Assembly: GCA_018065665.1 (NCBI GenBank) | Contig: JAGHSV010000100.1 | Coordinates: 1-46,591 of the forward strand | DNA from: Candidatus Sodaliphilus aphodohippi | GTDB lineage: Bacteria > Bacteroidota > Bacteroidia > Bacteroidales > Muribaculaceae | Direction of reading: 5' to 3' | DNA length: 46,591 nucleotides | In this document: piece after piece, positions 24,662 to 33,520 of the stretch | Position numbering within the stretch: position 1 is the first letter of the stretch | How the letters are laid out: each line of letters begins with the position of its first letter | The notes under the pieces: model-generated | What the model was told of the DNA's origin: nothing | Database searches by the model: none | The model's input: the letters and a program-made list of their open reading frames with translations, nothing else | Made by a program: the position numbers and the translations under genes

Positions 24662-25827
24662 AGGAACACCTTCTTTACATAGTCACCGACAATCACGATA
24701 TAGACGCGGTTGCGGGTAAGGTCGCCAATGACGTTATTGATGGCGGGACGCTGATAGTACAGGTTGCCGTAGGTGTCAAAGACGGTCGTCCACTTGCCGT
24801 AGTTGTCACCGCTGATGTAGATTGTGCCGTCAATCACGTTGATAACGGGATGCTCGGTCTGGGCCACATCGGCAATGCCGGCGGGAGCATTATTGACTAC
24901 GGTGACAACGCTCTGGTCCTCGCAGTCGTTAATCATATTGGTCGCCACCACGGTATAGTTGACATCGTGGTCGTCCATTGCAAAGTAGTAGTGGGGAGCG
25001 GCGGTCGTGGCAATCTCGGTGCCGTCCTCGCCGTAGATGCGGTAACCGCAGTGGTTGTCGCCCAGGTCAAGGCTCACCATGTTCCCATGCCACTCGGCAG
25101 GTTCGGCATCGATGGTGGTGTTGATGTCGTCATTGGTCCACAGCGAGAATGTTTCCAGGTCGCCCCAGACGGCATCAACAGCAAAACTGTCAACCACCTC
25201 CTGGTTGCGGCATATCACGTCAATGCCGCTGCCGCTGGCAAAGGTGTCGTAGCCGATAACGGGCGGGAACGACGAAGCGCAGTAAACCTCAAACAGGCTG
25301 CCGCAGCCGTCAAAGCAGCGATCGCCCAGCCACATGAGCGTCGAGGGCAACATGACGGTGTAGAGATAGGGACAGAACGCAAAGGCATCGTCACCGACCT
25401 CGGTCACGCCCTCGGGGAGCGCAACGGCCTTGATGGGCGTCTCGCTGAGGGCACCGCGACCAACCGTTTTGAGCCCCATGGGCAGTGTGATGCCGGTGAG
25501 CGCATCGGCCTGGGCAAAAGCAACCGCACCGATATGCTCGACGGTGTTGGCAATCTGCACCTCGGTCACGCCCGAGCGCCAGAACGCGCTGTCGGCTATA
25601 GCCGTAACACGATAGTTGGCACCGTCAAAAAACACCTGTCCGGGGACGAGCACAACGCCCTCATAGAGGCAACGGCCCTCTTCCCACGCCGGCAGCACGG
25701 CGACCTTGCCGTCACCGGTCACGCCATAACGCAGTCCGCCCGAGAAGAACGAGGGGCCAGCCATCGCGGCCATAGTGGCGAAAACCGACACCAGCAGCAG
25801 TGAAATCACTCTATATATCCTCTTCAT
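24658..25827 (-). CDS. secreted BspA-like LRR protein without dockerin
   Basis: 389 residues. A signal peptide (MKRIYRVISLLLVSVFATMA) precedes LRR_5 repeats at residues ~70-190, e.g. IANTVEHIGAVAFAQA and LPEGVTEVGDDAFAFC. A middle beta-rich region follows. The C-terminus (~325-389) ends VYIVIVGDYVKKVFL, resembling type IX secretion sorting tails of Bacteroidetes, though divergent. Unlike the two LRR proteins at 500-3129 it has no dockerin. It is the promoter-proximal gene of the tadA-lnb operon. Confidence 0.82.
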   Translation of the reverse strand: MKRIYRVISLLLVSVFATMAAMAGPSFFSGGLRYGVTGDGKVAVLPAWEEGRCLYEGVVLVPGQVFFDGANYRVTAIADSAFWRSGVTEVQIANTVEHIGAVAFAQADALTGITLPMGLKTVGRGALSETPIKAVALPEGVTEVGDDAFAFCPYLYTVMLPSTLMWLGDRCFDGCGSLFEVYCASSFPPVIGYDTFASGSGIDVICRNQEVVDSFAVDAVWGDLETFSLWTNDDINTTIDAEPAEWHGNMVSLDLGDNHCGYRIYGEDGTEIATTAAPHYYFAMDDHDVNYTVVATNMINDCEDQSVVTVVNNAPAGIADVAQTEHPVINVIDGTIYISGDNYGKWTTVFDTYGNLYYQRPAINNVIGDLTRNRVYIVIVGDYVKKVFL

Positions 25828-25864
25828 TTGAATAATTTTGTCCTTAATTAATATAAATAATCTA

Positions 25865-25894
25865 CAAAGGTAATATAATTTTCACACACAACAA
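25865..25894 (-). promoter_or_regulatory. promoter of the LRR-tadA-esterase-ansA-lnb operon
   Basis: Minus strand: TTG (25894-25892), 19 bases, TACCTTTG (25872-25865); about 32 bases of leader before the ATG at 25827. Confidence 0.7.
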
Positions 25895-26115
25895 CAAAAA
25901 AGTTTCATAGAGGGCACTTTTTCGGCGAGATTTATATCCGAAAATAAAGCTGTCCGGTAAGCTTTTGAGGGATTCATGTAAAGATTAGATAGTTAATGCG
26001 TCTGTTCCTTTAATACTAAATGGGGCTTGCTTTATTTAAGGCAAAAATATACAATTTGTCCCTGTAAACAAGAGAAGTGATCACACCTTGGCGACTTGCC
26101 ATATCAAGTAACTAA

Positions 26116-26196
26116 GGAAGGGCGGAGTCCTTTACGCAGAGCCTTGATGGCTCTGCAGATAACCCGTTCCTGAGCGTCAGCGAAGGGACGGGATGC
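26116..26196 (+). repeat. dispersed intergenic repeat, second family, copy 1
   Basis: Contains GATAACCCGTTCCTGAGCG and CAGCGAAGGGACGGGAT, nearly identical to the reverse complement of 33816-33860. An internal hairpin pairs CCCGTTCC with GGGACGGG. Confidence 0.7.
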
Positions 26197-26224
26197 AAGC
26201 CCCGGATATGATGCTACAAACTTA

Positions 26225-26315
26225 GGGCTGGCTAAAAGTCCGCGATTGTCTCATCTTTGAGGTTGTTCTGTCGTAGTGCTTTGTTTAGCATGTAAATCGC
26301 GGACTTTCAGCCCGC
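26225..26315. repeat. inverted repeat with 13-bp perfect arms
   Basis: AAAGTCCGCGATT (26235-26247) is the exact reverse complement of 26295-26307; outside it GGGCTG and CAGCCC continue the pairing with a small gap. The loop is about 47 bases. It may be a MITE-like element or a structured RNA. Confidence 0.7.
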
Positions 26316-26593
26316 ATTTGCTGGTATTGTTGCCTTCCGGGGCCTGCGCTCTCTACCATTCGCTCCGACCCCGGTTACAGTTGCGCTGCGCTCACACTTC
26401 GCACTTTCAGCGCTTTATGCCTATCGGCATTTAATAAGTCACTCCACAGCCTTGCACCATGAAATCTTTTAGCGGACAGCAATAAAAAAGAATATCCTTA
26501 AAACAATCCTATTACCTGTGATTTGGGGGTTCCCGTTCCTTCGTATAGTCGGGTTGAAAAGAGACTTAAAAAATCATAATTGGGCAGCAGATG

Positions 26594-26625
26594 TTTGGTC
26601 GTTTGGACAAATCTTTGTAAATTCG
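26594..26625 (+). promoter_or_regulatory. promoter of the membrane protein-helicase pair
   Basis: TTTG at 26594-26597, 20 bases, TAAATTCG at 26618-26625; about 38 bases of leader before the ATG at 26669. Confidence 0.5.
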
Positions 26626-26668
26626 CAAAATGAACATTGTGTCAACGACACCATAAAGAGTCAATAAC

Positions 26669-27328
26669 ATGAAACCTGTAACTAATATACTGCTCGTGCT
26701 GGCACTGGTATGCTACGTGTTCCTGCCGTTCTACGACGTCACGTTCCAAGGCCATGTCACCGGCTTCACCTATACGGCGGGGACCATCACCCGCACCATG
26801 AGTTTCAAGGGCATCACGTTTGCCCTGCTGCCTTTCCTGGCAGGCTTTTTCGCCCTTGGGTTCAACTGCCTGAAAACCAAATACTGGAGCATTTGTGCTG
26901 CAATCTGCATCCTTGCCGCATTCTGGTTCTTCCACTCGGCAAGCAACTTCCATGAGTTTGGCCTGCTCCACCAGCCCGACGTGCTGCCCGACAACGACGT
27001 TGGCGAGGGATTCCCGGTTGACGGACTCGGCGTGGGCTACTACCTCAGCCTCGTTCTGTTTGCCCTGTCGTTCATCAGTGCACTGGTTTCGCTGATGCCG
27101 TTCAAGTTCAACGAGACCATCGAACGTGCTGTCGACGGCACATTTGACAAGGGAGTCAAAGCCATCGAGGGCGGCGTGCGAGACGAGTGGCACCGCATCG
27201 AGACACGAACACGCGAACACGCGGCAAGGCACCACCACAAACCCAAACAGGAAACCCCTCAGGAACAGCCAGCCCAACCCGAACCACAAAAAGAGGAGGA
27301 GGACAACACCACTCCCCCACCGCTCTAA
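26669..27328 (+). CDS. four-TM membrane protein with charged C-terminal tail, unknown
   Basis: 219 residues; family not recognised. Four hydrophobic segments are visible at about 5-24 (TNILLVLALVCYVFLPFYDV), 47-68, 71-90 and 120-145. The C-terminal ~60 residues are basic then Pro/Gln/Glu-rich and look disordered, with the end DNTTPPPL. It is followed 18 bases later by a helicase gene on the same strand, so the two are probably co-transcribed. No functional link is known. Confidence 0.75.
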   Translation: MKPVTNILLVLALVCYVFLPFYDVTFQGHVTGFTYTAGTITRTMSFKGITFALLPFLAGFFALGFNCLKTKYWSICAAICILAAFWFFHSASNFHEFGLLHQPDVLPDNDVGEGFPVDGLGVGYYLSLVLFALSFISALVSLMPFKFNETIERAVDGTFDKGVKAIEGGVRDEWHRIETRTREHAARHHHKPKQETPQEQPAQPEPQKEEEDNTTPPPL

Positions 27329-27346
27329 CAACACGAGTCGCCATCA

Positions 27347-28762
27347 ATGCCAACACCCGAAAACAGCCGCACCGCAGCCTTCAAAGAACTGGTGCTGCAA
27401 CATCTTCAATTCTCACCCAACAACGACCAGCACGGGCTGATTGATGCCGTAGCACGTTTTGTGCTTGACGGCACAGGCCGCTCGATGCTACTGCTGAACG
27501 GCTATGCCGGTACGGGCAAGACATCGCTCACGGGTGCAGTGGTCAAGGCACTGGCACTCAGCGGCATCAAAGCCGTACTACTGGCACCGACGGGGCGTGC
27601 CGCACACATCTTTGGCGAATATGCCGGTCATCCGGCCTACACCATCCACCGCAAGATTTACCGCCAGCGAGGATATGGCATCGAGAGTTTCGGGTTGAAC
27701 GAGAACAAGCACACCAACACTGTCTTTATTGTTGACGAGGCGTCAATGATTGCCAACGGCACAGCCGAGGGGGCAATCTTCGGGTCGGGGCGTCTGCTTG
27801 ACGATCTTGTCTCGTTTGTATATCAAGGTGAAGGATGCCGCTTGATGCTGATGGGCGACGCCGCCCAGTTGCCACCCGTCGGCCAGGAGATAAGCCCCGC
27901 CCTGGACAGCCGCACCATGCAGTGCTATGGACTCGATGTCAAGCAGGTTTTCCTGCGCGAAATTGCCCGTCAGGCAAGTGAGTCGGGCATACTGTGCAAC
28001 GCCACCCTGCTGCGCCGCTCGCTCGAGGCGCCTGTACTCACCGAACCCCACCTCACCCTTGACGGGTTTGACGACATCAAGGCCATCAGCAGCGAGTTCC
28101 TGCTCGAGGACATTGGCGACTGCTACGACCGCGACGGCATGGACAGCACCATCATCGTCACGCGCTCGAACAAGCGCGCCACGCTGTTCAACCTGGGCAT
28201 CAGGGGGCGCATCCTCTATCGCGAGGACGAACTGACCGGCGGCGACATGCTGCTGATTGCCAAGAACAACTACTACTGGGCCGAGCAGGAAAAGGAACTG
28301 GATTTCATCGCCAACGGCGACGTGGCACGCGTGGTGAGGGTGCATGGCGAAATCGAACGGCGCTACGGCCTCAGGTTCGCCAACGTGGTGATGGAACTGC
28401 CCGAACACGACAACATGGAGATAGACGTCAAGATTGTGCTTGACTGCCTGACATCAGACACGCCGGCACTCAACCGTGAACAGAACGAGCGTATGTTCAA
28501 CGAGATAATGGCCGAACTCCCCGGCAACAAACGCGAGAAATACCAGGCACTGAAAAAAGACCCTTACTTCAACGCGCTGCAGGTCAAGTATGCCTACGCG
28601 CTCACCTGCCACAAGGCACAGGGCGGACAATGGGACAACGTGTTCATTGACATGGGCGGCATCATGCCCGAGGCCAAAACCACCATCGACTACCACCGCT
28701 GGCTATACACAGCCATGACGCGAGCACGCCACCGCGTCTTCCTGATAAACTACACAACATAG
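27347..28762 (+). CDS. RecD-like ATP-dependent DNA helicase (SF1)
   Basis: 471 residues. Walker A is NGYAGTGKTS (residues 51-60), Walker B is FIVDEASMI, and motif III is MLMGDAAQLPPVGQ. The C-terminal UvrD_C_2 part has YALTCHKAQGGQWDNVFIDM and YTAMTRAR. This AAA_30/UvrD_C_2 arrangement is the short RecD2-like helicase common in Bacteroidetes; it lacks the N-terminal HhH region of full RecD2. It likely acts in DNA repair or replication-fork processing. No RecBC genes are nearby. Confidence 0.9.
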   Translation: MPTPENSRTAAFKELVLQHLQFSPNNDQHGLIDAVARFVLDGTGRSMLLLNGYAGTGKTSLTGAVVKALALSGIKAVLLAPTGRAAHIFGEYAGHPAYTIHRKIYRQRGYGIESFGLNENKHTNTVFIVDEASMIANGTAEGAIFGSGRLLDDLVSFVYQGEGCRLMLMGDAAQLPPVGQEISPALDSRTMQCYGLDVKQVFLREIARQASESGILCNATLLRRSLEAPVLTEPHLTLDGFDDIKAISSEFLLEDIGDCYDRDGMDSTIIVTRSNKRATLFNLGIRGRILYREDELTGGDMLLIAKNNYYWAEQEKELDFIANGDVARVVRVHGEIERRYGLRFANVVMELPEHDNMEIDVKIVLDCLTSDTPALNREQNERMFNEIMAELPGNKREKYQALKKDPYFNALQVKYAYALTCHKAQGGQWDNVFIDMGGIMPEAKTTIDYHRWLYTAMTRARHRVFLINYTT

Positions 28763-28854
28763 CACAGGATAAAAAGACTTTTCCACATCTGAAAAGTAAC
28801 ACCAAGCAATACTCTAACACACTGCCCCACAAACAATAGACCCAAGTGTTTCTG

Positions 28855-28878
28855 TTTCTTTGTTTCTTTGTTTCTTTG
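28855..28878 (+). repeat. TTTCTTTG x3 tandem repeat
   Basis: Three exact 8-base units in the spacer after the helicase gene, directly next to a copy of the dispersed intergenic repeat. Confidence 0.8.
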
Positions 28879-28950
28879 CTTTTCAGAACGTTGCACTCCT
28901 CGGAGTGCCTTACGGCTTTTCAGAACGGCTTCGCCTTCTCAGAAGCTTTG
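28879..28950 (+). repeat. dispersed intergenic repeat, copy 3
   Basis: TTTTCAGAACGTTGCACTCC, then TCGGAGTGCC, TTTTCAGAACGGCTTCGCC and TCTCAGAAGC: the same succession of TCAGAACG-like sub-units as at 39890-39960, lacking the GACTAAAA/ACATAAGG head. Confidence 0.7.
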
Positions 28951-29032
28951 GATTTGCTGTGATGGAGAGATGCATCCGATGATTTTCTTTTTTCCCTAAT
29001 TTTCGGGGGATTGACGCGGCTGACCGCCACTG

Positions 29033-29812
29033 TTATTGTTGGGGTGCGGCGGTCGAGAGTACCTGCTGACGGAAGATGGTGTCGGTCTTCAGGCGTTCAA
29101 GGACAATGCGGCTGACTCCCTGGTGCGACTCTTTCTTGCTGTATCCCTGGGCATCACCGGCATAGATTCCGCCAAGTATGATGGCGGTGCGGAATACGGG
29201 ATTGTTGTCCTTGTCATTGTATGTGTCAACGAGTTCAAACTCGATGGTGACATGGTATTTCTGGGTCCACTCGATCAGGCGCGACTTGAAGTTCTGCTCG
29301 GTCTTAACCAGTTCGTTAAGGTCAAAATGCTTCTTAATCAGCTTCTCGATGATGAAATGGCGTGTACGTTTATATCCCTGGTCGAGATAGATGGCACCCA
29401 CCAATGCTTCAACGGCGTTGCCACAGATGTAGCTGTTGTGCGACGTCGAGTGGCTTGACGCCACCACATGGGCATCGATATGGAGTTTGTATCCAAGTCG
29501 GTTAAGGCTCTCGCGCTGGACAATCTTGGCACGCGTCGATGTCAGGAAGCCCTCGTGCTTGTCGGGGAAGGTGTCGTAGAGGTAATCGGCAACGGTAAGG
29601 TCGAGCACGGCGTCGCCCAGGTACTCAAGGCGCTCGTTATTGGCCCAGCGCCCGTCGGCAAGGCGCACGGGCTTGCTGCGGTGCACCAGCGCCAGTTGGT
29701 ACAGGCTAATGTCCTTGGGATAATATCCGCTAATAGAATGAACAAAAACATAAAGCTCCTTATCCTTGATGAAAAGGAGCTTTATGAGTGATATGAGATC
29801 AGCAAACTGCAT
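29033..29812 (-). CDS. rnc: ribonuclease III
   Basis: 259 residues. The signature NNERLEYLGDAVLDLTVADY (residues 58-77) includes the catalytic acids, and GNAVEALVGAIYLDQGY carries the second site with Glu135. At the position of E. coli Asp114 there is Asn132, which I believe is usual in Bacteroidetes. A dsRNA-binding domain follows (~185-250). It processes rRNA and structured mRNAs. It lies 15 bases after fabF in the acpP-fabF-rnc operon, a conserved order. Confidence 0.95.
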   Translation of the reverse strand: MQFADLISLIKLLFIKDKELYVFVHSISGYYPKDISLYQLALVHRSKPVRLADGRWANNERLEYLGDAVLDLTVADYLYDTFPDKHEGFLTSTRAKIVQRESLNRLGYKLHIDAHVVASSHSTSHNSYICGNAVEALVGAIYLDQGYKRTRHFIIEKLIKKHFDLNELVKTEQNFKSRLIEWTQKYHVTIEFELVDTYNDKDNNPVFRTAIILGGIYAGDAQGYSKKESHQGVSRIVLERLKTDTIFRQQVLSTAAPQQ

Positions 29813-29827
29813 TCAGCGTCACTGATA

Positions 29828-31114
29828 TTATTCTTTGTATCTCTTTACGATGAGGCTGGCGTTGTGTCCGCCAAAACCAAAGGTGTTTGATAGTGCGATA
29901 TTCACCTCGCGCTGCTGCGCCTTGTTAAAGGTGAAGTTCAAGTTATAGTCGATGTTCTCGTCATTATCACCTTCCTTGTGGTTGATGGTGGGGGGCACAA
30001 TGCCTTCCTGACACGCCTTGATGCAGAAGAGAGCCTCCATAGCACCGGTAGCGCCCAGCATGTGGCCGGTCATTGACTTTGTCGAACTGATGTTGAGTTT
30101 ATAGGCATGCTCGCCAAACAGTTCGGTAATGGCCTTCACCTCTGAGATGTCGCCAACGGGAGTCGAGGTGCCGTGTGTGTTGATGTAGTCGATGTCCTCG
30201 GGTTTAATGCCCGCATCGTCCATCGCGCGCTGCATCACCAGTTTGGCTCCCAACCCCTCGGGATGGGTTGCGGTGATGTGATAAGCATCGGCACTCATGC
30301 CGCCGCCAATCACTTCACCATAAATCTTTGCCCCTCTCGCCTTGGCATGCTCATACTCTTCAAAGATGAGGCAGACCGACCCTTCGCCAATCACGAACCC
30401 GTCGCGCGAAGCGCTGAAGGGGCGTGAAGCGGTCTCGGGCTCGTCGTTGCGAGTTGACATGGCACGCATCGAGTTGAAGCCGCCCACTCCGGCTGCGAAG
30501 ATGGGGGCCTCGCTACCGCCAGTCACGATGGCGTCGGCCTTGCCCAGACGAATCAGGTTGAAGGCTTCAATCATCGCGTTGGTGGATGTTGCACATGCCG
30601 ATACCACACCAAAGTTGGGACCACGCAGACCATACTTGATTGAGATGTGACCTGCAGCGATGTCCGAGATCATCGTGGGGATAAAGAACGGACTAAACTT
30701 GGGGCCGAGTTCGGGATGCAGCGTATAACTGCCCGACTCCAGCTCAAAGGTGTGCAGGCCGCCAATGCCCGATGCAAAAATCACACCGATGTTGTTGCGG
30801 TCGGTCTTCTCGCTCTCGAGTATCTTTGAGTCCTCGATGGCCTGTTTGCTTGATGCCATGGCATACTGGGCATACAAGTCCATGCGCTTGAAGTCTTTGG
30901 CTTCGCGACGGTCGTCCTTGTTCTCCAAGTAGTTCATGGGGTCAAAATCCTTGACCTCACAGGCAAACTGTGTCTTGAACAGTGTGGCGTCAAAATGAGT
31001 AATGGGGCCTACACCGCTAACACCCTTCTTGGCGTTCTCCCATGTGGTTTCAACGTCAAGACCAAGCGGAGTGATGGCACCGAGGCCCGTAACAACTACT
31101 CTTTTTAATTCCAT
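29828..31114 (-). CDS. fabF: 3-oxoacyl-ACP synthase II
   Basis: 428 residues. N-terminus MELKRVVVTGLGAITPLGLD; nucleophile Cys174 in GVVSACATSTNA; catalytic His in INTHGTSTPVGD and in SMTGHMLGATGAMEALFCI; the tail has NTFGFGGHNASLIVKRY. It condenses malonyl-ACP with acyl-ACP in fatty-acid elongation. It sits between acpP and rnc in one operon. Confidence 0.96.
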   Translation of the reverse strand: MELKRVVVTGLGAITPLGLDVETTWENAKKGVSGVGPITHFDATLFKTQFACEVKDFDPMNYLENKDDRREAKDFKRMDLYAQYAMASSKQAIEDSKILESEKTDRNNIGVIFASGIGGLHTFELESGSYTLHPELGPKFSPFFIPTMISDIAAGHISIKYGLRGPNFGVVSACATSTNAMIEAFNLIRLGKADAIVTGGSEAPIFAAGVGGFNSMRAMSTRNDEPETASRPFSASRDGFVIGEGSVCLIFEEYEHAKARGAKIYGEVIGGGMSADAYHITATHPEGLGAKLVMQRAMDDAGIKPEDIDYINTHGTSTPVGDISEVKAITELFGEHAYKLNISSTKSMTGHMLGATGAMEALFCIKACQEGIVPPTINHKEGDNDENIDYNLNFTFNKAQQREVNIALSNTFGFGGHNASLIVKRYKE

Positions 31115-31146
31115 ATCAAATGGTTAAAGGGGTTTGTCCCGATTAA

Positions 31147-31386
31147 TTACTCAGCCTTAGCTGCCTCGATATAGTTGATGGCGTCACCAACGGTCTGGAT
31201 AGCCTCTGCCTTGTCCTCGGGAATCTGGATCTCGAACTGCTTCTCAAGTTCCATAATCAGCTCTACAGTGTCGAGAGAATCGGCACCAAGGTCCTGTGCA
31301 AATGTTGCTTCGGGAGTTACTTCTGCTTCGCTTACGCCGAGTTTGTCAATGATGATAGCTGTTACTTTTTCTGCAATTTCAGACAT
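31147..31386 (-). CDS. acpP: acyl carrier protein
   Basis: 79 residues, the normal length. The 4'-phosphopantetheine site is Ser37 in [16 protein letters not shown]. It carries growing acyl chains for FabF, encoded 32 bases downstream. The region upstream (31387-31530) is AT-rich; a TTACTTTG at about 31511-31518 on the minus strand is an imperfect -7 candidate. Confidence 0.97.
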   Translation of the reverse strand: MSEIAEKVTAIIIDKLGVSEAEVTPEATFAQDLGADSLDTVELIMELEKQFEIQIPEDKAEAIQTVGDAINYIEAAKAE

Positions 31387-31656
31387 AGTTGTAAATTTTT
31401 TAAGTTATTAATTTTGTTTTCTGTTTTCAAAGAACAAATTCCGCAACGATTCGTTACCCAAAACTGTAGGTATGTCCATAACAAGCGGAACTTATCATTT
31501 ATTAGTGCAAAGTAAGCAAATAATCTCCACATGTTAAAGTTTTTTAGGTACAAAATGGTGCTACCTTGCGTTTTTTTTGCAAATAGCACATCACCCAACA
31601 AACATTTTAACAACCATACACATTTCGCAACACTTAATAACAAAACACGTCATCCT

Positions 31657-31687
31657 CTTGCCATGTCGCGGGATTGTTGTAACTTTG
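31657..31687 (+). promoter_or_regulatory. promoter of the RluA-like gene
   Basis: CTTG at 31657-31660, 19 bases, TAACTTTG at 31680-31687, a near-ideal promoter. The box ends only six bases before the ATG at 31694. Confidence 0.8.
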
Positions 31688-31693
31688 CATCCG

Positions 31694-33331
31694 ATGACCG
31701 ACAAAAACCCGCGTTTTCACCCCCTTGACGCCAAAGGCGTCGAGATGCCGGACGAGTTCACCAACCCGTTCTACTACTCGCCGCACCCGCTATGCCGGAT
31801 GGCGGCAGGGCAAGTCATGGGTCACATCGGGCAACATCCCCAGTGGCAGGCCGAACTGACCGGGGGCAAGATGCTGGGGGTGCTCGTGGCATCGAACTCC
31901 GACGGCCAGGTGGGTTTTCTCGCGGCATTCTCGGGAAACCTGTGCGGCAGCAACGACCTGCCCTACTTTGTCCCGCCAATATGCGACCTGATGGACCCCG
32001 ACGGCGAGTTCAAGCGCGGCGAACGTGCCATCACCGCCATCAACCATTCGATCAGCGACCTGCAGAGCGCCGCGCAGCTGACATCGCTACGCGACAAGCT
32101 GGAACAGGCACAGCAGAACATGGACGAGGCGATAGCGGCTTACAAGGCCATGATGACCGAGCACAAAAGGGTGCGCGACCAACAGCGAGACGCGGGCACC
32201 ACACCCGAGCAGGCCGAGCGGCTTCTGAACGAGAGCCGGTTTGAGAAAGCCGAACTGAAACGCATACGCCAGCGCCACCAAAGCACTGTTGACCAATGCC
32301 GCGACGAGGTGGACAACTACCTGCAGCACATTGACGACCTCAAGAAAAAACGGCGCCAAATGTCAGAAGACCTGCAACGCCGCATTTTTGAGTTATATAT
32401 TGTACATAACGGCAACAAAAAAAGCAGCGACCTTACAAAGATTTTTGCCCAGTCAACAAGAACATTGCCACCGGCAGGAACAGGCGAGTGCTGTGCACCA
32501 AAGCTACTCGAATATGCCTATCGCAATAACCTTAAACCATTGTGCATGGCAGAATTCTGGTATGGTCAATCGCCAATAGGCGAAATCAGGCGGCACGGGC
32601 AGTACTACCCTGCCTGCCGCGGCAAGTGCAAGCCCATACTGGACTTCATGCTGCAAGGACTTATTGTAGAAAGCAATCCATTAGAGCAACCCCTGCTCAG
32701 CAAACCGCTTGAAGTGCTTTACTACGACCGATGGCTCACCGTGGTCAACAAACCGTCGGGCATGCTGAGCGTCCCCGGCAAGGAACTTGAGGACTCGGCG
32801 ATGACACGGTTCATGGCACTATTCCCCGAGGCAACCGGCCCAATCGTGGTGCACCGCCTGGACCAGGAGACATCGGGCATACTCGTCTTTGCCAAGGACA
32901 AGGACACCCACAAGGCGCTGCAGCAGCAGTTTGAGCAACGTACAACTGCCAAGCGATACATTGCCGTGCTTGACGGCACCGTCGGGGATGACTGCGGCAC
33001 CATAAGCCTCCCCATCTGCCCCAACGTCTATGACCGCCCGCGGCAGATGGTTGACGACGTCAACGGCAAGGAGGCCGTAACTCGCTACCGCGTATTGGAA
33101 CGCGCCAACGGGCACACCCTGATAGAGTTCGTGCCGCTGACGGGACGCACCCACCAGCTGCGCGTCCACGCCGCACACCCGCTGGGCCTCAACGCGCCAA
33201 TCACCGGCGACCGCCTCTATGGCACCGCGTCCAGCCGTCTGATGCTACATGCCGCCAGCCTCACCATCACCCACCCCCATACGGGCCAGCCCCTCACCGT
33301 TGACTCGCCATTGCCGTTCTCCATTCCGTAA
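31694..33331 (+). CDS. RluA-family pseudouridine synthase with long N-terminal extension
   Basis: 545 residues from ATG 31694. A longer frame begins at 31577 but lies upstream of the promoter. Residues 7-30 (RFHPLDAKGVEMPDEFTNPF) resemble the N-terminus of Bacteroides homologues as I recall them. Residues ~125-225 are a charged coiled coil. The C-terminal ~200 residues are the RluA catalytic domain with HRLDQETSG (catalytic Asp390), a start-strand VVNKPSGMLSVPG, and PLTGRTHQLRVHAAHPLG. It isomerises uridines in 23S rRNA or tRNA; the target is unknown. A downstream ATG at 31745 is an alternative start. Confidence 0.88.
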   Translation: MTDKNPRFHPLDAKGVEMPDEFTNPFYYSPHPLCRMAAGQVMGHIGQHPQWQAELTGGKMLGVLVASNSDGQVGFLAAFSGNLCGSNDLPYFVPPICDLMDPDGEFKRGERAITAINHSISDLQSAAQLTSLRDKLEQAQQNMDEAIAAYKAMMTEHKRVRDQQRDAGTTPEQAERLLNESRFEKAELKRIRQRHQSTVDQCRDEVDNYLQHIDDLKKKRRQMSEDLQRRIFELYIVHNGNKKSSDLTKIFAQSTRTLPPAGTGECCAPKLLEYAYRNNLKPLCMAEFWYGQSPIGEIRRHGQYYPACRGKCKPILDFMLQGLIVESNPLEQPLLSKPLEVLYYDRWLTVVNKPSGMLSVPGKELEDSAMTRFMALFPEATGPIVVHRLDQETSGILVFAKDKDTHKALQQQFEQRTTAKRYIAVLDGTVGDDCGTISLPICPNVYDRPRQMVDDVNGKEAVTRYRVLERANGHTLIEFVPLTGRTHQLRVHAAHPLGLNAPITGDRLYGTASSRLMLHAASLTITHPHTGQPLTVDSPLPFSIP

Positions 33332-33383
33332 ATCCTTTTTTTGAAGAATTTCACACAAAAAAAACGGTTTTTTGTTCAAAAAC

Positions 33384-33414
33384 TTTGCTGTGAGCAAAAA
33401 AAGTCTTAACTTTG
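33384..33414 (+). promoter_or_regulatory. promoter of tRNA-Pro
   Basis: TTTG at 33384-33387, 19 bases, TAACTTTG at 33407-33414: a strong Bacteroidetes promoter, 26 bases before the tRNA. Confidence 0.8.
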
Positions 33415-33440
33415 CAGTCGCTTTTTGAAATAAAGTGCCT

Positions 33441-33515
33441 CGGGGTGTAGCGCAGTCCGGTTAGCGCGCCTGCTTTGGGAGCAGGAGGTCCCTGGTTCGA
33501 ATCCAGGTACCCCGA
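33441..33515 (+). tRNA. tRNA-Pro (anticodon UGG)
   Basis: Acceptor CGGGGTG pairs with TACCCCG (last pair G-T). The D-arm is GCGCAGTCCGGTTAGCGC. The anticodon stem CCTGC/GCAGG encloses loop TTTGGGA with anticodon TGG. The T-arm is CCTGG-TTCGAAT-CCAGG, and A33515 is the discriminator. CCA is not encoded. Confidence 0.97.
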
Positions 33516-33520
33516 CCTAT

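Larger units (their letters stand above)
25828..26668. other. 841-base gene-free region with repeats
   Basis: No coding potential recognised. It holds the LRR operon promoter (25865-25894), one copy of the CCCGTTCC/GGGACGGG repeat (26116-26196), a long inverted repeat (26225-26315), palindromic GC-rich text up to about 26440 and the promoter at 26594-26625. The rest is unassigned AT-rich DNA. Confidence 0.6.
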
